A stretch of DNA of 64,000 nucleotides from Pontibacter akesuensis (GCF_001611675.1 NZ_CP014766.1:1240001-1304000); one strand, 5' to 3'; counted from the first letter of the stretch, positions 1 to 9,700 are shown. Program-made: numbers and translations. Notes: generated by a model from the letters alone, not told the origin.

Positions 1-399
1 TCCGAAAGCAGCTTGGTACACCGAGATGCCCAGCAAGGCCAATACCTGCGGATTATACTTGTGCACCTTCTCCACCAGTTGCTTTCCTCCCTTTCTCAGC
101 TCCGCTATACTTAGGTCGGCGGCGGCTACGGTGGCCCGGTCTACCACATTCGTAATGCCGAACCCCAACGGCAACAACTCCTGTTGCTCTTCGGGCTTGA
201 ACAGCCTGGGAGTGAACCCAGCGGCAAACAAGGTGGGCCAGAAGCGGTTGCCGGGCCGCGCAAAATTATACGTAACTACCGCCGTGTACACGCTTGGGTT
301 GATGCCACAGAACAGCACCTTTAGGTTCGGGGCAATCACGTCAGGCACCGTACGACCAACGGCTGCCGCTAACTCCACTTTTGTAGGCTTGTGCACCAT
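1..399 (-). CDS. mug: G/U mismatch-specific uracil-DNA glycosylase, partial (C-terminus beyond the left edge)
   Basis: This gene reads leftward from an ATG at 399 and runs off the window, giving 133 residues; the family is usually about 170. Residues 31-36 (CGINPS) match the catalytic GINPG loop of Mug/TDG enzymes, in which the Asn (N34 here) activates water. FARPGNRFWPTL (47-58), GITNVVDR (81-88) and the LGISVYQAAF segment near the end are also typical. Known family role: removal of uracil or thymine from G mismatches and of ethenocytosine in base-excision repair. The identification is clear; only the last third is unseen. Overlapping open frames on the plus strand are shadows. Confidence 0.9.
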   Translation of the reverse strand, partial: MVHKPTKVELAAAVGRTVPDVIAPNLKVLFCGINPSVYTAVVTYNFARPGNRFWPTLFAAGFTPRLFKPEEQQELLPLGFGITNVVDRATVAAADLSIAELRKGGKQLVEKVHKYNPQVLALLGISVYQAAFG

Positions 400-740
400 A
401 ATAAGTATCTTTCATCTTGCTCTTTATACGTAGCCAACAGCCGCCTTGCAAGTACAGGGTGCATACCTGAAAGCACTTGCAAACAGCAGGCTTTAGAGAA
501 CCTCACCCCCTTTCCCTGCTAACGGTAGCTGCTTGCTTTACCCAATCCCAAACTGATTACAGCAGGGATGTACCTACACGCTTAAAACAACAATTTTTTA
601 CACCCTCTTTCACGGCACATTGAACATGGATTAGCAACCGCTAACCATATAATCATATTTAATATTTGTTTACAAATAATCAACTCATAAATTTTAACAT
701 TGATTTTTAAAGCAATTCCTGAAGCTTAACACTAAACATT
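400..740. other. Intergenic stretch between divergent mug and the TQGYWKNH lipoprotein gene
   Basis: This 341-base stretch has no credible gene. The left half is GC-rich and contains ACCTCACCCCCTTTCCCTG at about 504-522, which resembles the CCCTCACC-type dispersed repeats seen near 59.4 kb. The right half (about 590-735) is very AT-rich, as expected for promoters of the two divergent genes. A small palindrome ATTTGT-TT-ACAAAT lies at 664-677, about 65 bases before the ATG at 741, and could be an operator. No clear TAnnTTTG promoter was found. Confidence 0.45.
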
Positions 741-1901
741 ATGAGAACACGGTTATTTAAAACATGTACGGCAGCTGCCTGTATCGCTTTATTGTATGGT
801 TGTACCCCGGACAATGAGGAAATGGCGGATTTCGAAAAAATTAATAGAGCACAGGCAGCCATACTTGAGCCAGGATGCGAAATGGTTACGTTTGACCATG
901 TGGTAACCGGGACAAACGGCTTTGTAACAGCCGTTATGAGCAGCCCGGGGTCAGAACAGATCATGGTGCATGCCTATCAGAGAACAGCGAGCGGCTCCTA
1001 CCGCACAAACCTGAATGTTGCGAACATATTTGATTCCAGCCAGGATTGGTCGCAGCATCTACACGATATGCAGGTTGTGGATATTTTAACGCCGCACCAG
1101 GACTTTGGCGGAGGCGGCGTTGGAGCTGGCGGAGCGAGAGGTAGCGCTTATGCTAATGATAGTGACCTGGGTGACATGATGATCATTAACCGTTTTGACG
1201 AAGCGAACAAGCCTTACGACAATAACAGCGGCGGCATGATAAGCTTTGATTTCTCATCTATGGGAACAGTGACCATGAGCTCCATTACCGTGCTCGATGT
1301 TGACAGTTATGAGGGTGCGTCCAAGATAGAGCTCTTTGGCGCAAACGGAAACCTGCTAAGTGTGGTACCCGTCCAAATAAGCGAAAGCAACGGCAAGCAA
1401 ATCGTAGACCTTGGCAATACTGCAGGTGTAGCAAGAATGGTTGTTCACCTTGGTCCTGACGTAACTGGCGCTTCTACTGGTTCCGGAGCCGTGGACAACA
1501 TCGTGTTCTGCCGTCCGCCTCAGGAATATGGCTGTACTTACACTCAGGGCTACTGGAAAAACCACGCTACTGGCAAAAAGGCTGATGCAGCCTGGAACGG
1601 AATGCATGATGACCAATTCTACCAGAGCGGAAGCACCTACCTGCAAGTGCTGAACACAGCCCCTAAAGGAGGAAACGCTTACTACATTTTAGCACATCAG
1701 TTTATTGCGGCTAAATTGAACATGGTAAATGCTTCGTCAACGCCTGAGGTAACAGCGGCTTTTAACAGCGCAGAGGCTTATTTCTCAACTGCTACGCCTG
1801 CTAACCCTTATGGTGCTGCAAGCAGAGCAGACCTGATCAGATGGGCGGGTATACTGGCCGATTACAACGAAGGAAGAGTTGGCCCAGGCCATTGCGACTA
1901 A
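741..1901 (+). CDS. Secreted lipoprotein with C-terminal TQGYWKNH domain, function unknown
   Basis: The 386-residue product begins with a lipoprotein signal ending LLYGC (Cys21), so it is probably anchored at the cell envelope. Residues 45-255 look like a beta-sandwich with a glycine-rich loop (DFGGGGVGAGGARG, about 121-134) and a segment like those of surface adhesion or carbohydrate-binding modules. From about residue 264 the sequence CTYTQGYWKNH starts a second domain, rich in Trp, Tyr and His and ending in GPGHCD. I recall this motif from exported proteins of unknown function in several phyla. The gene is alone and is followed by a strong hairpin. Function is not assignable; a surface or matrix role is an inference. 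Confidence 0.8.
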   Translation: MRTRLFKTCTAAACIALLYGCTPDNEEMADFEKINRAQAAILEPGCEMVTFDHVVTGTNGFVTAVMSSPGSEQIMVHAYQRTASGSYRTNLNVANIFDSSQDWSQHLHDMQVVDILTPHQDFGGGGVGAGGARGSAYANDSDLGDMMIINRFDEANKPYDNNSGGMISFDFSSMGTVTMSSITVLDVDSYEGASKIELFGANGNLLSVVPVQISESNGKQIVDLGNTAGVARMVVHLGPDVTGASTGSGAVDNIVFCRPPQEYGCTYTQGYWKNHATGKKADAAWNGMHDDQFYQSGSTYLQVLNTAPKGGNAYYILAHQFIAAKLNMVNASSTPEVTAAFNSAEAYFSTATPANPYGAASRADLIRWAGILADYNEGRVGPGHCD

Positions 1902-1930
1902 GCAGATTAAGAACCTATAGTTCCTTACAC

Positions 1931-1968
1931 CATACGCCGTTGCCAGCTAGTCCTGGCAACGGCGTATG
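1931..1968 (+). terminator. Strong hairpin after the TQGYWKNH lipoprotein gene
   Basis: A perfect 16-bp stem (CATACGCCGTTGCCAG and its complement) closes a 6-base loop, CTAGTC. It starts 29 bases after the stop codon and is followed by AATTTTA. This fits an intrinsic terminator with a weak U tract. Confidence 0.75.
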
Positions 1969-2180
1969 AATTTTATGCCGCTCCCACCTTGCACTCAGGT
2001 ACCACCTCCAAAGAGCAAATGTGTGGCAAAAAGACAGAAGCCATAACCACAACCTTACGGCTGGTTTACTGCAGCACTCCTATTACACTTTAGAAAAGAA
2101 GAACTAAGCCACGTCAGAATCGCTGCTGTCTCTTATGGGAGGAACAACATCACTGCTTTTGCGTTTATTCGTCTTCAAGT

Positions 2181-3239
2181 ATGAACGTAAAACAGATCAA
2201 CCATACCCGTATTAACAAAAGCCTGCTGACCATTTTCCTGGTAGCCATTCTTCTGTATCTGGGCAAGTCGTTTCTTGTACCGGTGGCCATTGCCGCTTTC
2301 TTTGCTATGCTGCTGTTTCCGGTGGTATTAAGGCTGCAGCGGCGGCGCATTAAAAGACCCATAGCTGCCCTGATTTCCATTCTGCTGCTCTTAAGCGTAA
2401 TCACTGCCATAGGCACCCTGGTATATTACCAGACTAAAAGCCTGGAGGCGGACCTGCCCCGGCTGGAGGAAAGAATAGAAAAAAAGACGGCCAGGCTGCA
2501 ATGGCTGCTTTACGAGACCACTGACTTGACGGCATATGAGCAGGAGGAAATTCTGGAAGAGAAAAAGCCGGATATTGCCAAGGCTGTGTTTAAAAGTGTA
2601 AGAGATTTACTGGTGCAGGGATTTACCATTCTGCTGTTCATCTTCATCGTGCTCACCTATACCTTCTTCTTCCTGCTCTACCAGCAAAAGATACAGAACT
2701 TCCTGGTTAGATTACATGTGTTTGACAGCACAAAAGAATCGAAGGTGCTGCTTGCCCGTATCTCCCGCATCATCCACGACTACCTGAAGGGCACCTTTAC
2801 AGTCATTTTTATTTTGGGTGTGGCCTACGCATTGGGATTTTGGGCAATAGGCATTGAGCATGCCTTACTCTTTGCAATGATTACGGCGCTGCTACGCATC
2901 ATCCCCTACTTCGGATCTTTCCTGGGGATTGCCTTTCCCATTGCATTCGCTTTCCTCACCAAAGATTCTATGTGGTATCCGGTGCTGGTGCTAGCGTTTT
3001 TCATGGTTACCCAGCTACTCGAAGCCAACCTGCTAACGCCCTACATCACCGGCTCCAGGGTAAAACTCAACCCCATGGCCACGATTCTGGTCATCTTATT
3101 TGGCAACCTGCTGTGGGGCATTCCGGGTATGATCCTGTTCGTGCCTTTGTTTGCCAGCCTCAAAGTTGTTTTTGATCAGATCCCACAGTTAAGCCCTTAC
3201 GCTTACATTCTTGGAAAAGAAGATGAAGGTCTTGCCTGA
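2181..3239 (+). CDS. AI-2E family transporter (PerM-type permease)
   Basis: A 352-residue membrane protein with paired hydrophobic segments at the N-terminus (about 13-65), a charged extracytoplasmic region (about 85-150), and a dense C-terminal membrane part. The motif LLRIIPYFGSFLGIAFP near residue 236 is the conserved signature of the AI-2E/PerM/YdiK family. Members export autoinducer-2 or act as sodium/proton antiporters, so the exact substrate cannot be read from sequence. It stands alone; glutaminase follows about 185 bases later on the same strand. The start is supported by the immediate hydrophobic segment. Confidence 0.9.
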   Translation: MNVKQINHTRINKSLLTIFLVAILLYLGKSFLVPVAIAAFFAMLLFPVVLRLQRRRIKRPIAALISILLLLSVITAIGTLVYYQTKSLEADLPRLEERIEKKTARLQWLLYETTDLTAYEQEEILEEKKPDIAKAVFKSVRDLLVQGFTILLFIFIVLTYTFFFLLYQQKIQNFLVRLHVFDSTKESKVLLARISRIIHDYLKGTFTVIFILGVAYALGFWAIGIEHALLFAMITALLRIIPYFGSFLGIAFPIAFAFLTKDSMWYPVLVLAFFMVTQLLEANLLTPYITGSRVKLNPMATILVILFGNLLWGIPGMILFVPLFASLKVVFDQIPQLSPYAYILGKEDEGLA

Positions 3240-3423
3240 CCTTGCTTGTAGCCTTCCTCAGGCACAAAGGGAAGTATGCCTGTTTTTCTCCCTGAAGTAT
3301 TTCTGCTGACGAAAAAAGTCATAGCCCGTTCCTGGTGAAGTGTACTCAGAAACAGTTGCCAGTTCGAAGTCCGCTGCATTGAGAACGGTTAAGCAAAACA
3401 CTATTTTATTGAAAGGAGTAAAA

Positions 3424-4398
3424 ATGCCCGGAGCTTTAAAGCAGCAAAATCACCTTTCCAAGTACAAAATGAAGGTAGGCACAACAGATTATCAAAAGAT
3501 ACTGAATCAGATTCAGCAAGAACTTTCTCAAGCAGAAGTTTCCGGGAAAGTAGCCGCCTATATACCTGAGCTTGCCAAGGTTTCGCCCGAGAAGTTCGGA
3601 ATGCACCTCTACAACCTGGAAGGGGAAAACTACTGCTTCGGGAACAGTGAGGAACGCTTTTCTATCCAAAGTATTTCCAAGGTTTTTTCCCTGGCACTTG
3701 CCATGAAAATAATAGATTCTGATCTATGGAAGCGGGTTGGGGTGGAACCTTCAGGAGCCCGTTTCAATTCACTTTCTCTGCTGGAAGACAATGGCGGCAT
3801 ACCCCGAAACCCTTTTATCAATGCCGGAGCGCTTGTGGTAGCAGATGTACTGGTTTCCTGTTTCAGCAACCCCAAAGCTGCCTTCCTCTCTTTCATGCAC
3901 GAATTGACGGGCAACAGTACCATATCGTACGACGAAACAGTGGCCGCCTCTGAAAGGTCGGAAGGGTACCGAAATTTTGCCATGGCTAATTATTTGAAGT
4001 CTTTCGGAAACATTAAGAATGATGTAGAGGAGGTTTTGGATTTTTATTTTCACCAGTGTTCCATCACCATGTCATGCAAAGAGCTTTCGCAGGCTTTTAT
4101 CGTGTTTGCTAACAAAGGCAACCTACTGGACACAGACCGGCAATTACTCACAGGGAAACAAGTAAAACGCATCAACGCGCTCATGCTTACCTGCGGGTTT
4201 TACGATGAAGCGGGCGAGTTTAGTTTTGAAGTTGGCTTACCGGGGAAAAGTGGTGTTGGAGGTGGGATTGTAGCCGTTCACCCCAACCATTACGCCGTAG
4301 CCGTATGGAGCCCACCACTCAATCCTAAGGGAAACTCTGCTCGGGGCATGGCAGCCCTGGAAAGGCTCACGACGCTGACCGGTTATTCTATTTTTTAA
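3424..4398 (+). CDS. glsA: Glutaminase (serine-dependent beta-lactamase fold)
   Basis: This enzyme hydrolyses glutamine to glutamate and ammonia in the cytoplasm. The SxxK catalytic pair is S83-I-S-K86 within FSIQSISKVF. NPFINAGALV (about 130), NYLKSFGN and the GKSGVGGGIVA segment near the C-terminus are the other family blocks. I chose the ATG at 3424, giving 324 residues, because AAAGGAG lies just upstream; this is one of the few clear Shine-Dalgarno sites here. A longer in-frame start at 3340 adds an unconserved extension. A shorter one at 3469 would give about 309 residues, closer to the usual family length of about 305-310, but lacks a ribosome site. Confidence 0.93.
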   Translation: MPGALKQQNHLSKYKMKVGTTDYQKILNQIQQELSQAEVSGKVAAYIPELAKVSPEKFGMHLYNLEGENYCFGNSEERFSIQSISKVFSLALAMKIIDSDLWKRVGVEPSGARFNSLSLLEDNGGIPRNPFINAGALVVADVLVSCFSNPKAAFLSFMHELTGNSTISYDETVAASERSEGYRNFAMANYLKSFGNIKNDVEEVLDFYFHQCSITMSCKELSQAFIVFANKGNLLDTDRQLLTGKQVKRINALMLTCGFYDEAGEFSFEVGLPGKSGVGGGIVAVHPNHYAVAVWSPPLNPKGNSARGMAALERLTTLTGYSIF

Positions 4399-4510
4399 CG
4401 TTGCCCTGCTAGCGCGAACCTCCAGTTCACGCCATTCTTCCTCGACGCTACTTTGCCTCCTCCAGCATGAACAGCGGTACGTGCCACAAGTACGCATTAA
4501 GCTTTGAATT

Positions 4511-6259
4511 CTAAATCCTCGCCTGGTAAGTATACAGCTGGTAATATCTTCCCTTCTTCTCCAGCAACTCCTCATGCCTGCCTTGCTCCACAATGTTGCC
4601 TTGCTCTATCACCAGTATCTGATCGGCCTGGCGGATGGTGCTGAGGCGGTGGGCGATTACAAAGGTGGTGCGGCCTTGCATCAGGGTTTTGAGACTGGCT
4701 TGTATCAGGCTTTCGCTCTCCGTGTCCAAGTTGGAGGTGGCTTCGTCCAGAATCAGGATGCGCGGATCAGCCAGCACGGCCCGGGCAATGGCTATACGCT
4801 GCCTTTGCCCGCCCGAAAGCTTCACGCCTCGCTCCCCTATCAGCGTGTCAAGACCATCCTCAAACCGGTCGGTAAATTCCTGCACGTGGGCAGCCTGGAC
4901 CGCCTGCATCAGTTGGTCTTCGGTGGCATTGGGGCGCGGGAAAAGGATATTTTCCCGTATAGTGCCCTCAAACAGAAAATCATCCTGCAGCACCACACCC
5001 AGCTGACTCCTGTAGCTTTGCAGGTTTATTTTTTGCAGGTCGTGCCCATCCACCGTAATCGTGCCACTGTCCGGGTTCAGGAAGGAAGCCGCCAGGCCGG
5101 CGATGGTGGTTTTCCCTGAGCCCGAGGTGCCAACCAGTGCCGTTACCGAGCCAGCAGGGGCCTTGAAGCTGACTGATTTCACTACTTCCTTTCCTTCCTC
5201 GTAGGCGAAGGCTACGTTATCGAAAACAACGTCGCCGTGAATGTGATCCAGCTTCAGGGTTCTGTGGCCACCTTCGTCCTCAAGGGGCATGTTCAGGATT
5301 TCCTCGGTGCGGTCGAGGCCGGCAAAGGCTTCAGTAAACTGGCTGCCGATGTTGCTCATCTGCACGATTGGTGCAATCAGGAAGCCGAGGAAAAGCGTAT
5401 AGGCCACGAAGTCGCCGTAGGTCAGGTCGTTGTTCATGATTTGGTAACCGCCAATCCCCATAATGCCCGCCGATGCAATACCCAGCAGCAGGGTTGCCGC
5501 ACTGGTTACCAAGCTGGTGGTGACTAAGCTTTGCTTTACGTTCAGGAAAAGCCGGTTCACGCCATGTTCAAATATCCTGATCTCCTGCGCTTCCGCATTA
5601 AACCCTTTGATTACGCGCACCCCGCCCAGCGTTTCTGTAAGCCTGCCGGTTACCTGAGCATTTATCACCCCGCGATCCCTGAAGATTGGCCGAATCTTTC
5701 CAAAGGCCTTGAGCGAAATAATCCCGAAAATGGCCACTGGAATCAGCACGAATAAGGTCATCAGCGGACTGATGTAAATCAGGAGCACCAGGCAGATAAG
5801 CGAGGTAAGCACCCCACCGATCATCTGGGCAAAGCCAGTGCCTACCAGGTTTCGTACCCCTTCCACATCCGTCATGATGCGGGAAACAAGCTCACCTGTT
5901 TTTGTGTTGTCGAAAAAGCGGATTGGCAGCTGAATAATATGCCGCTGCACCTTTGCCCGCAGTTGGGAAATGAGGTGCTGTGCTTCCACACTTAATATCT
6001 GCGTAAGCGCAAACGAGGTAACGGACTGCACCACGATGGCTGCCACCACAGCCACAATCAGCCATTTTAGCATGATGAAGTCGTTGTTCGGTATTACATC
6101 ATCGATCAGGTACTTGCTGGCGCCCGGCAAAATCAATCCCGCTAAACGACTGATTATGATTAACCCAAGGCCAACAGAAAGATATTTCTTACGGGGCCAT
6201 ATAATTGTTTTAAAAACGTGCCCCAGCGTTACGTTCTTAAGTTTCTTAGATTTTGACAT
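4511..6259 (-). CDS. ABC exporter, fused membrane and ATPase domains (MsbA/lipid-exporter type)
   Basis: The 582-residue half-transporter has an N-terminal six-helix ABC membrane domain (about 20-310) and a C-terminal ATPase. Walker A is GTSGSGKTT (about 376-384), the signature is LSGGQRQR (about 479), and Walker B with the catalytic Glu is ILILDEATSNLD (about 496), followed by the H-loop IAHRLST. This layout is that of homodimeric exporters such as MsbA or multidrug pumps. MsbA-like lipid A flipping is possible but the substrate cannot be fixed from sequence. It is a single gene convergent with glsA. Confidence 0.92.
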   Translation of the reverse strand: MSKSKKLKNVTLGHVFKTIIWPRKKYLSVGLGLIIISRLAGLILPGASKYLIDDVIPNNDFIMLKWLIVAVVAAIVVQSVTSFALTQILSVEAQHLISQLRAKVQRHIIQLPIRFFDNTKTGELVSRIMTDVEGVRNLVGTGFAQMIGGVLTSLICLVLLIYISPLMTLFVLIPVAIFGIISLKAFGKIRPIFRDRGVINAQVTGRLTETLGGVRVIKGFNAEAQEIRIFEHGVNRLFLNVKQSLVTTSLVTSAATLLLGIASAGIMGIGGYQIMNNDLTYGDFVAYTLFLGFLIAPIVQMSNIGSQFTEAFAGLDRTEEILNMPLEDEGGHRTLKLDHIHGDVVFDNVAFAYEEGKEVVKSVSFKAPAGSVTALVGTSGSGKTTIAGLAASFLNPDSGTITVDGHDLQKINLQSYRSQLGVVLQDDFLFEGTIRENILFPRPNATEDQLMQAVQAAHVQEFTDRFEDGLDTLIGERGVKLSGGQRQRIAIARAVLADPRILILDEATSNLDTESESLIQASLKTLMQGRTTFVIAHRLSTIRQADQILVIEQGNIVEQGRHEELLEKKGRYYQLYTYQARI

Positions 6260-6449
6260 GCATGTTGTAAAGAGGGTACTGGTAATAAACTATAAGTGGG
6301 TTTGATGGATACTAAGCCAGTGCATACTGTAATTTAAGCCTAGTAAATGAAGCAGGAAATCTACCACAAATAAACCGTGCATGCACAGATAAGTTTAACA
6401 CCTGCCCCTGCACAACGGCCATACTTGTGCCTGTAAGTATGGTAGCTAC

Positions 6450-6484
6450 AAAAAAAGCTGCCCCCTTTCTAAAAGAGGCAGCCC
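6450..6484 (-). terminator. Intrinsic terminator of the M16 peptidase operon
   Basis: Read on the minus strand, a GGGCTGCC...GGGGCAGC hairpin (6457-6484) is followed by seven T residues. It lies about 20 bases after the stop of the second M16 gene at 6505, so it ends the two-gene operon. Confidence 0.8.
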
Positions 6485-6504
6485 TTAAATTTTGGAATGC
6501 TGCT

Positions 6505-7908
6505 TTACTGCGCGGCAGGTTTCTTCTTCAGATTAGCCTGGAACTGCTGTAGCTGTTTGTCGATCTGCTTTTTATCACCAACCACTACCAAGGTCATCTC
6601 ACCAGGTCGGATGTACTTTTCTGCTGTGGCTTGCACCTCCTGCGGCGTAATGGCATGTATGGCTTCTACCTGTTTGGTAAGGTATGTGTCCGGCAGGTCG
6701 TGCAAGTCCAGGAAGCTAAGCTGCCCGATAATGCCCCCCGGAGTAGAGTTCTGCAGCACGAACAGACCCGCAGCGTAATTCTTTATTCCTTGCAGTTCCT
6801 CTTCTGTCGGAGGCTCTTTCCGCAACCTGTTTATTTCATACACAATCTCACGCAGCGAATTACCGGTATGCTCTGTTGTTACATCGGCCGTCTGCGCCCA
6901 TTCCCCCACCCGGTAGCGGGAAGAAATGTAGCTTGAGGGAGAGTAGGTATAGCCTTTATCCTCCCGGATGTTGCGCGTAATCCGGGAGCCGAAGGAGCCG
7001 CCCAGCAGCGCGTTCGTAATGCGCAGGGCCATGTAATCCGGGTGCGATGGGTCCACCACCGGCAACCCAAACACGATGGTGGACTGTGGCGCCCCCGGCC
7101 TGTCTATCACCTGCATGGTTGATTTGGCAACAGGCTTTGCGACTGCAATATGCGGGGCAGGCCCCTCCTTCCAGTCGCTGAAAGCGGAGGTGATGGCTTG
7201 CTTCGTCTTACCTGCATCAAACTTACCTGCCACATACACGTTTGTGCGCTTGGCTCCGAATTGTTCTTCATAAAACCTGCGCACATCCTCCAGGGTAAAG
7301 CTATCGATTTCCTTGTCAGTGGGCATTACGCGGCCGTAGGGGTGGTTGGGATACAGCTGACTCCTGAATGCTTCCTGGGCCTGGGTGCCCGGTTGTGAAC
7401 GGGCGAGGTTCATCTGCCGCTTAAAATCGTTTTTGATACGCGCCAGCTCAGACTCTGGGAAAGACGGATGCTGCAATACATCGCTCATCAGCATGACCAA
7501 CTCAGGGCCGAACTCAGAAAGCACAGAACCATAAAGGGTGGTTTGATTCGGGCCGACACTCACGTTGAGTGACCCTCCCATACGGGCAACCTCATCCGCT
7601 ATTTGTTTGCCGTTGCGGGTGGCGGTGCCCTCCTCCATAAGTTTGCCCACAATGTCTGCCAGACCATTCTGGTTCTGCCCTTCGTGCACGTTGCCTGCCT
7701 CCACCACCATACTTACCGTAACTTTCGGAATCTCGCCAAAAGGAACCAGCGTCGCCTCCAACCCGTTAGGCAGGTTAAATTCCTGTTTAGGCGGCAACTT
7801 AAAGTTTGCCGGTGTGCCACCTTCCGGAGGCGTCTGTTTCTGTGCTGTGGCAGTGGTGGCACCCATAACCACTAGCAGGCCTATTGTAAAAGAAAGTAGT
7901 TTTTTCAT
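6505..7908 (-). CDS. M16 family peptidase-like subunit lacking the zinc site
   Basis: The 467-residue protein has a signal peptide (about 1-22, ending ATAQ) and two M16 domains. Where active members have HxxEH after GLA, this one reads GLADIVGKL (82-90), so both zinc histidines and the catalytic Glu are absent. In the family, such inactive subunits pair with an active one, as in mitochondrial processing peptidase and bacterial two-subunit M16B enzymes. The upstream gene, 12 bases away on the same strand, encodes an active form, so the two probably form a periplasmic heterodimer. Pairing is inferred from context. A terminator follows. Confidence 0.9.
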   Translation of the reverse strand: MKKLLSFTIGLLVVMGATTATAQKQTPPEGGTPANFKLPPKQEFNLPNGLEATLVPFGEIPKVTVSMVVEAGNVHEGQNQNGLADIVGKLMEEGTATRNGKQIADEVARMGGSLNVSVGPNQTTLYGSVLSEFGPELVMLMSDVLQHPSFPESELARIKNDFKRQMNLARSQPGTQAQEAFRSQLYPNHPYGRVMPTDKEIDSFTLEDVRRFYEEQFGAKRTNVYVAGKFDAGKTKQAITSAFSDWKEGPAPHIAVAKPVAKSTMQVIDRPGAPQSTIVFGLPVVDPSHPDYMALRITNALLGGSFGSRITRNIREDKGYTYSPSSYISSRYRVGEWAQTADVTTEHTGNSLREIVYEINRLRKEPPTEEELQGIKNYAAGLFVLQNSTPGGIIGQLSFLDLHDLPDTYLTKQVEAIHAITPQEVQATAEKYIRPGEMTLVVVGDKKQIDKQLQQFQANLKKKPAAQ

Positions 7909-7920
7909 GAGACGATAGCG

Positions 7921-9381
7921 TTATATCTGTGCCTGTGGGTTTATGATTAAAACGGTCCTGTTGGTTGGCCGCAAGTATTCCTGTATTGTTTTCTGCATCA
8001 GGGCCGGCGTTACTTTCCTGAACTCCGCTTCCAGTTCGTTAATGCGGGAGGGGTTGTCATCAAAAAGCGCAAAGGAAGCCAGCAGGTCTGCCTTGCCAAA
8101 ACCGTAAAGCCCGCTCATCTGGTCGTAAAGCGAAGAGCGCATTTTCACCATGGCCTGGTCCAGCAGTTCCTGAGAAACTCCTTCCCGCTGCAGCCGCTGA
8201 ATCTCCTGGTCCAGCACCGCTACAATAGAGTCGGCTGGCACACTTTTGTCGTGAATCAGGCTGCCTGTCCAGAGCATGGGCCCGTGGTAGTTGAACATGT
8301 TGCCAAGGTCTGCGTTGATGCCACCACCCACAGAACCCGTATAGCCCTTGTCCTGCACCAGCGCCTGATACAAGCGGCTGTTGTTGCCCTGCAGCAGTAT
8401 CTGGTCGAGTAAGCCCATAGCATAGTACTCCGGCGTATTGCGCTCCGGCATGTGGTAAGAAAATGCAAGTGCTGGGCGGTTTGCCAGTTTATCATCTTTC
8501 GTGAAGCGCTGCTCCTCTTCCTGGCGCGGCTCCGAAAGGTCAGGTATCGGCGGCACGTCTGCTGACTTGATATCGCCGAAGTACTGCTTTATCCACTCCT
8601 TGGCGGCCGGAATCTCAAAGTCTCCGACTACCACCACCACCGCGTTGTTGGGGGCATAGTAGGTATTGAAGAAGGAGCGCACATCCTCCAACGTGGCAGC
8701 ATCCAGGTCTTCCAGGTCGCCATAGAAATTGTGTGCGTTATGCCAGTTCTTGTTGGCATACTGTGGCATGTCGAGCCATGGAAAGCCGCCGTATGGTTGG
8801 TTTAGCACGTTCACTTTTACCTCGTTCTTCACCACACCCTGCTGGTTGGTCAGGTTTTCCTGAGTAATGTTGAGCCCCCGCATCCGGTCGGCTTCTGCCC
8901 ACAGCATGGTTTCCAGCTTATGGGCCGGCACAATCTGGAAGTAGTTCGTGTAATCGAAGCGGGTGCTCCCGTTAAGTATTCCCCCATTCTTCTGCACGAG
9001 CTGTATAAACTCCATTTTGCCTAGGTTGTCGGACCCCTGAAACATCATGTGCTCAAACAAATGGGCAAACCCGGTTCTATCTTTCGGCTCAATCCGGAAA
9101 CCGATGTTATAGTATACCGCCACTGTTGCAATCGGAGCCGTACGATCAGGAGATAGCACTACCTTCAAACCATTATCCAGAGTGTAGTACTCAACGGGCA
9201 CCTGGATGTTAGCGGTGGCTTCTGTGCCCGAAGCAGTTGTAGCAGCAGCAGCCGTCGCCGTGTCTGATGCCGTGGGAGTAGCCTCTTTTCCACAGGAGGC
9301 GGCCAGCACCATCGCTATACTTAGTAGCAGCCACGAAAGGGTGTACCTGATCGGTTGTAAGTAAATTGTTTTAGGATTCAT
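7921..9381 (-). CDS. M16 family zinc peptidase, active subunit, lipoprotein
   Basis: First gene of a two-gene operon with the inactive M16 subunit. I chose the start at 9381 (486 residues), because it puts a lipoprotein signal ending LAASC (Cys30) at the N-terminus; an in-frame start 30 codons earlier would bury it. The zinc motif is H107-L-F-E110-H111 (HLFEHMMFQGS) and the distal zinc ligand is probably E187 in VVKNEVK. Members degrade peptides in the periplasm. A low-complexity T/A-rich linker (about 34-57) joins the lipid anchor to the catalytic domain. Confidence 0.92.
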   Translation of the reverse strand: MNPKTIYLQPIRYTLSWLLLSIAMVLAASCGKEATPTASDTATAAAATTASGTEATANIQVPVEYYTLDNGLKVVLSPDRTAPIATVAVYYNIGFRIEPKDRTGFAHLFEHMMFQGSDNLGKMEFIQLVQKNGGILNGSTRFDYTNYFQIVPAHKLETMLWAEADRMRGLNITQENLTNQQGVVKNEVKVNVLNQPYGGFPWLDMPQYANKNWHNAHNFYGDLEDLDAATLEDVRSFFNTYYAPNNAVVVVVGDFEIPAAKEWIKQYFGDIKSADVPPIPDLSEPRQEEEQRFTKDDKLANRPALAFSYHMPERNTPEYYAMGLLDQILLQGNNSRLYQALVQDKGYTGSVGGGINADLGNMFNYHGPMLWTGSLIHDKSVPADSIVAVLDQEIQRLQREGVSQELLDQAMVKMRSSLYDQMSGLYGFGKADLLASFALFDDNPSRINELEAEFRKVTPALMQKTIQEYLRPTNRTVLIINPQAQI

Positions 9382-9700
9382 GAAGCGCCATTGTTTAAGT
9401 TTGAAATGTAATGTGCCTAAGTTCATAGCCTTATACGTCATAGTTCCCACACTTACACATTTATACCACAATTATTATTTAAATAGTATAAATATATTTT
9501 TCCTTTTCCGCATAACCTTACCGAGTATACTTGGGAGCATCCTGTACTTCTCTTCCAACTTTAAGTTTAAAGAAGTTCAATTCTGAATTGACTCTCCGCG
9601 AAGCAACGTCTGGTGCTGCTCCTGCCGTGGAAAGAACTTCAGCAGGGGGCAATCGTACATTCACCTGCACGTATTGCTATTGTATTTTATACCTGTACCT
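9382..9700. other. Divergent intergenic region between the M16 operon and the GerW-like gene
   Basis: No gene is supported in these 319 bases. The segment around 9470-9520 is very AT-rich (runs of TATTTAAATAG and TATAAATATATTTTT), which fits the promoter of the leftward M16 operon. A copy of the AAGTATR word sits near 9528. The rest shows no repeat or RNA structure that I can recognise. Confidence 0.4.

Noticed and set aside
26..433. Open frame of 135 residues on the plus strand at the left edge
   Set aside because: It is antisense to the clearly recognisable mug reading frame and has no family features.
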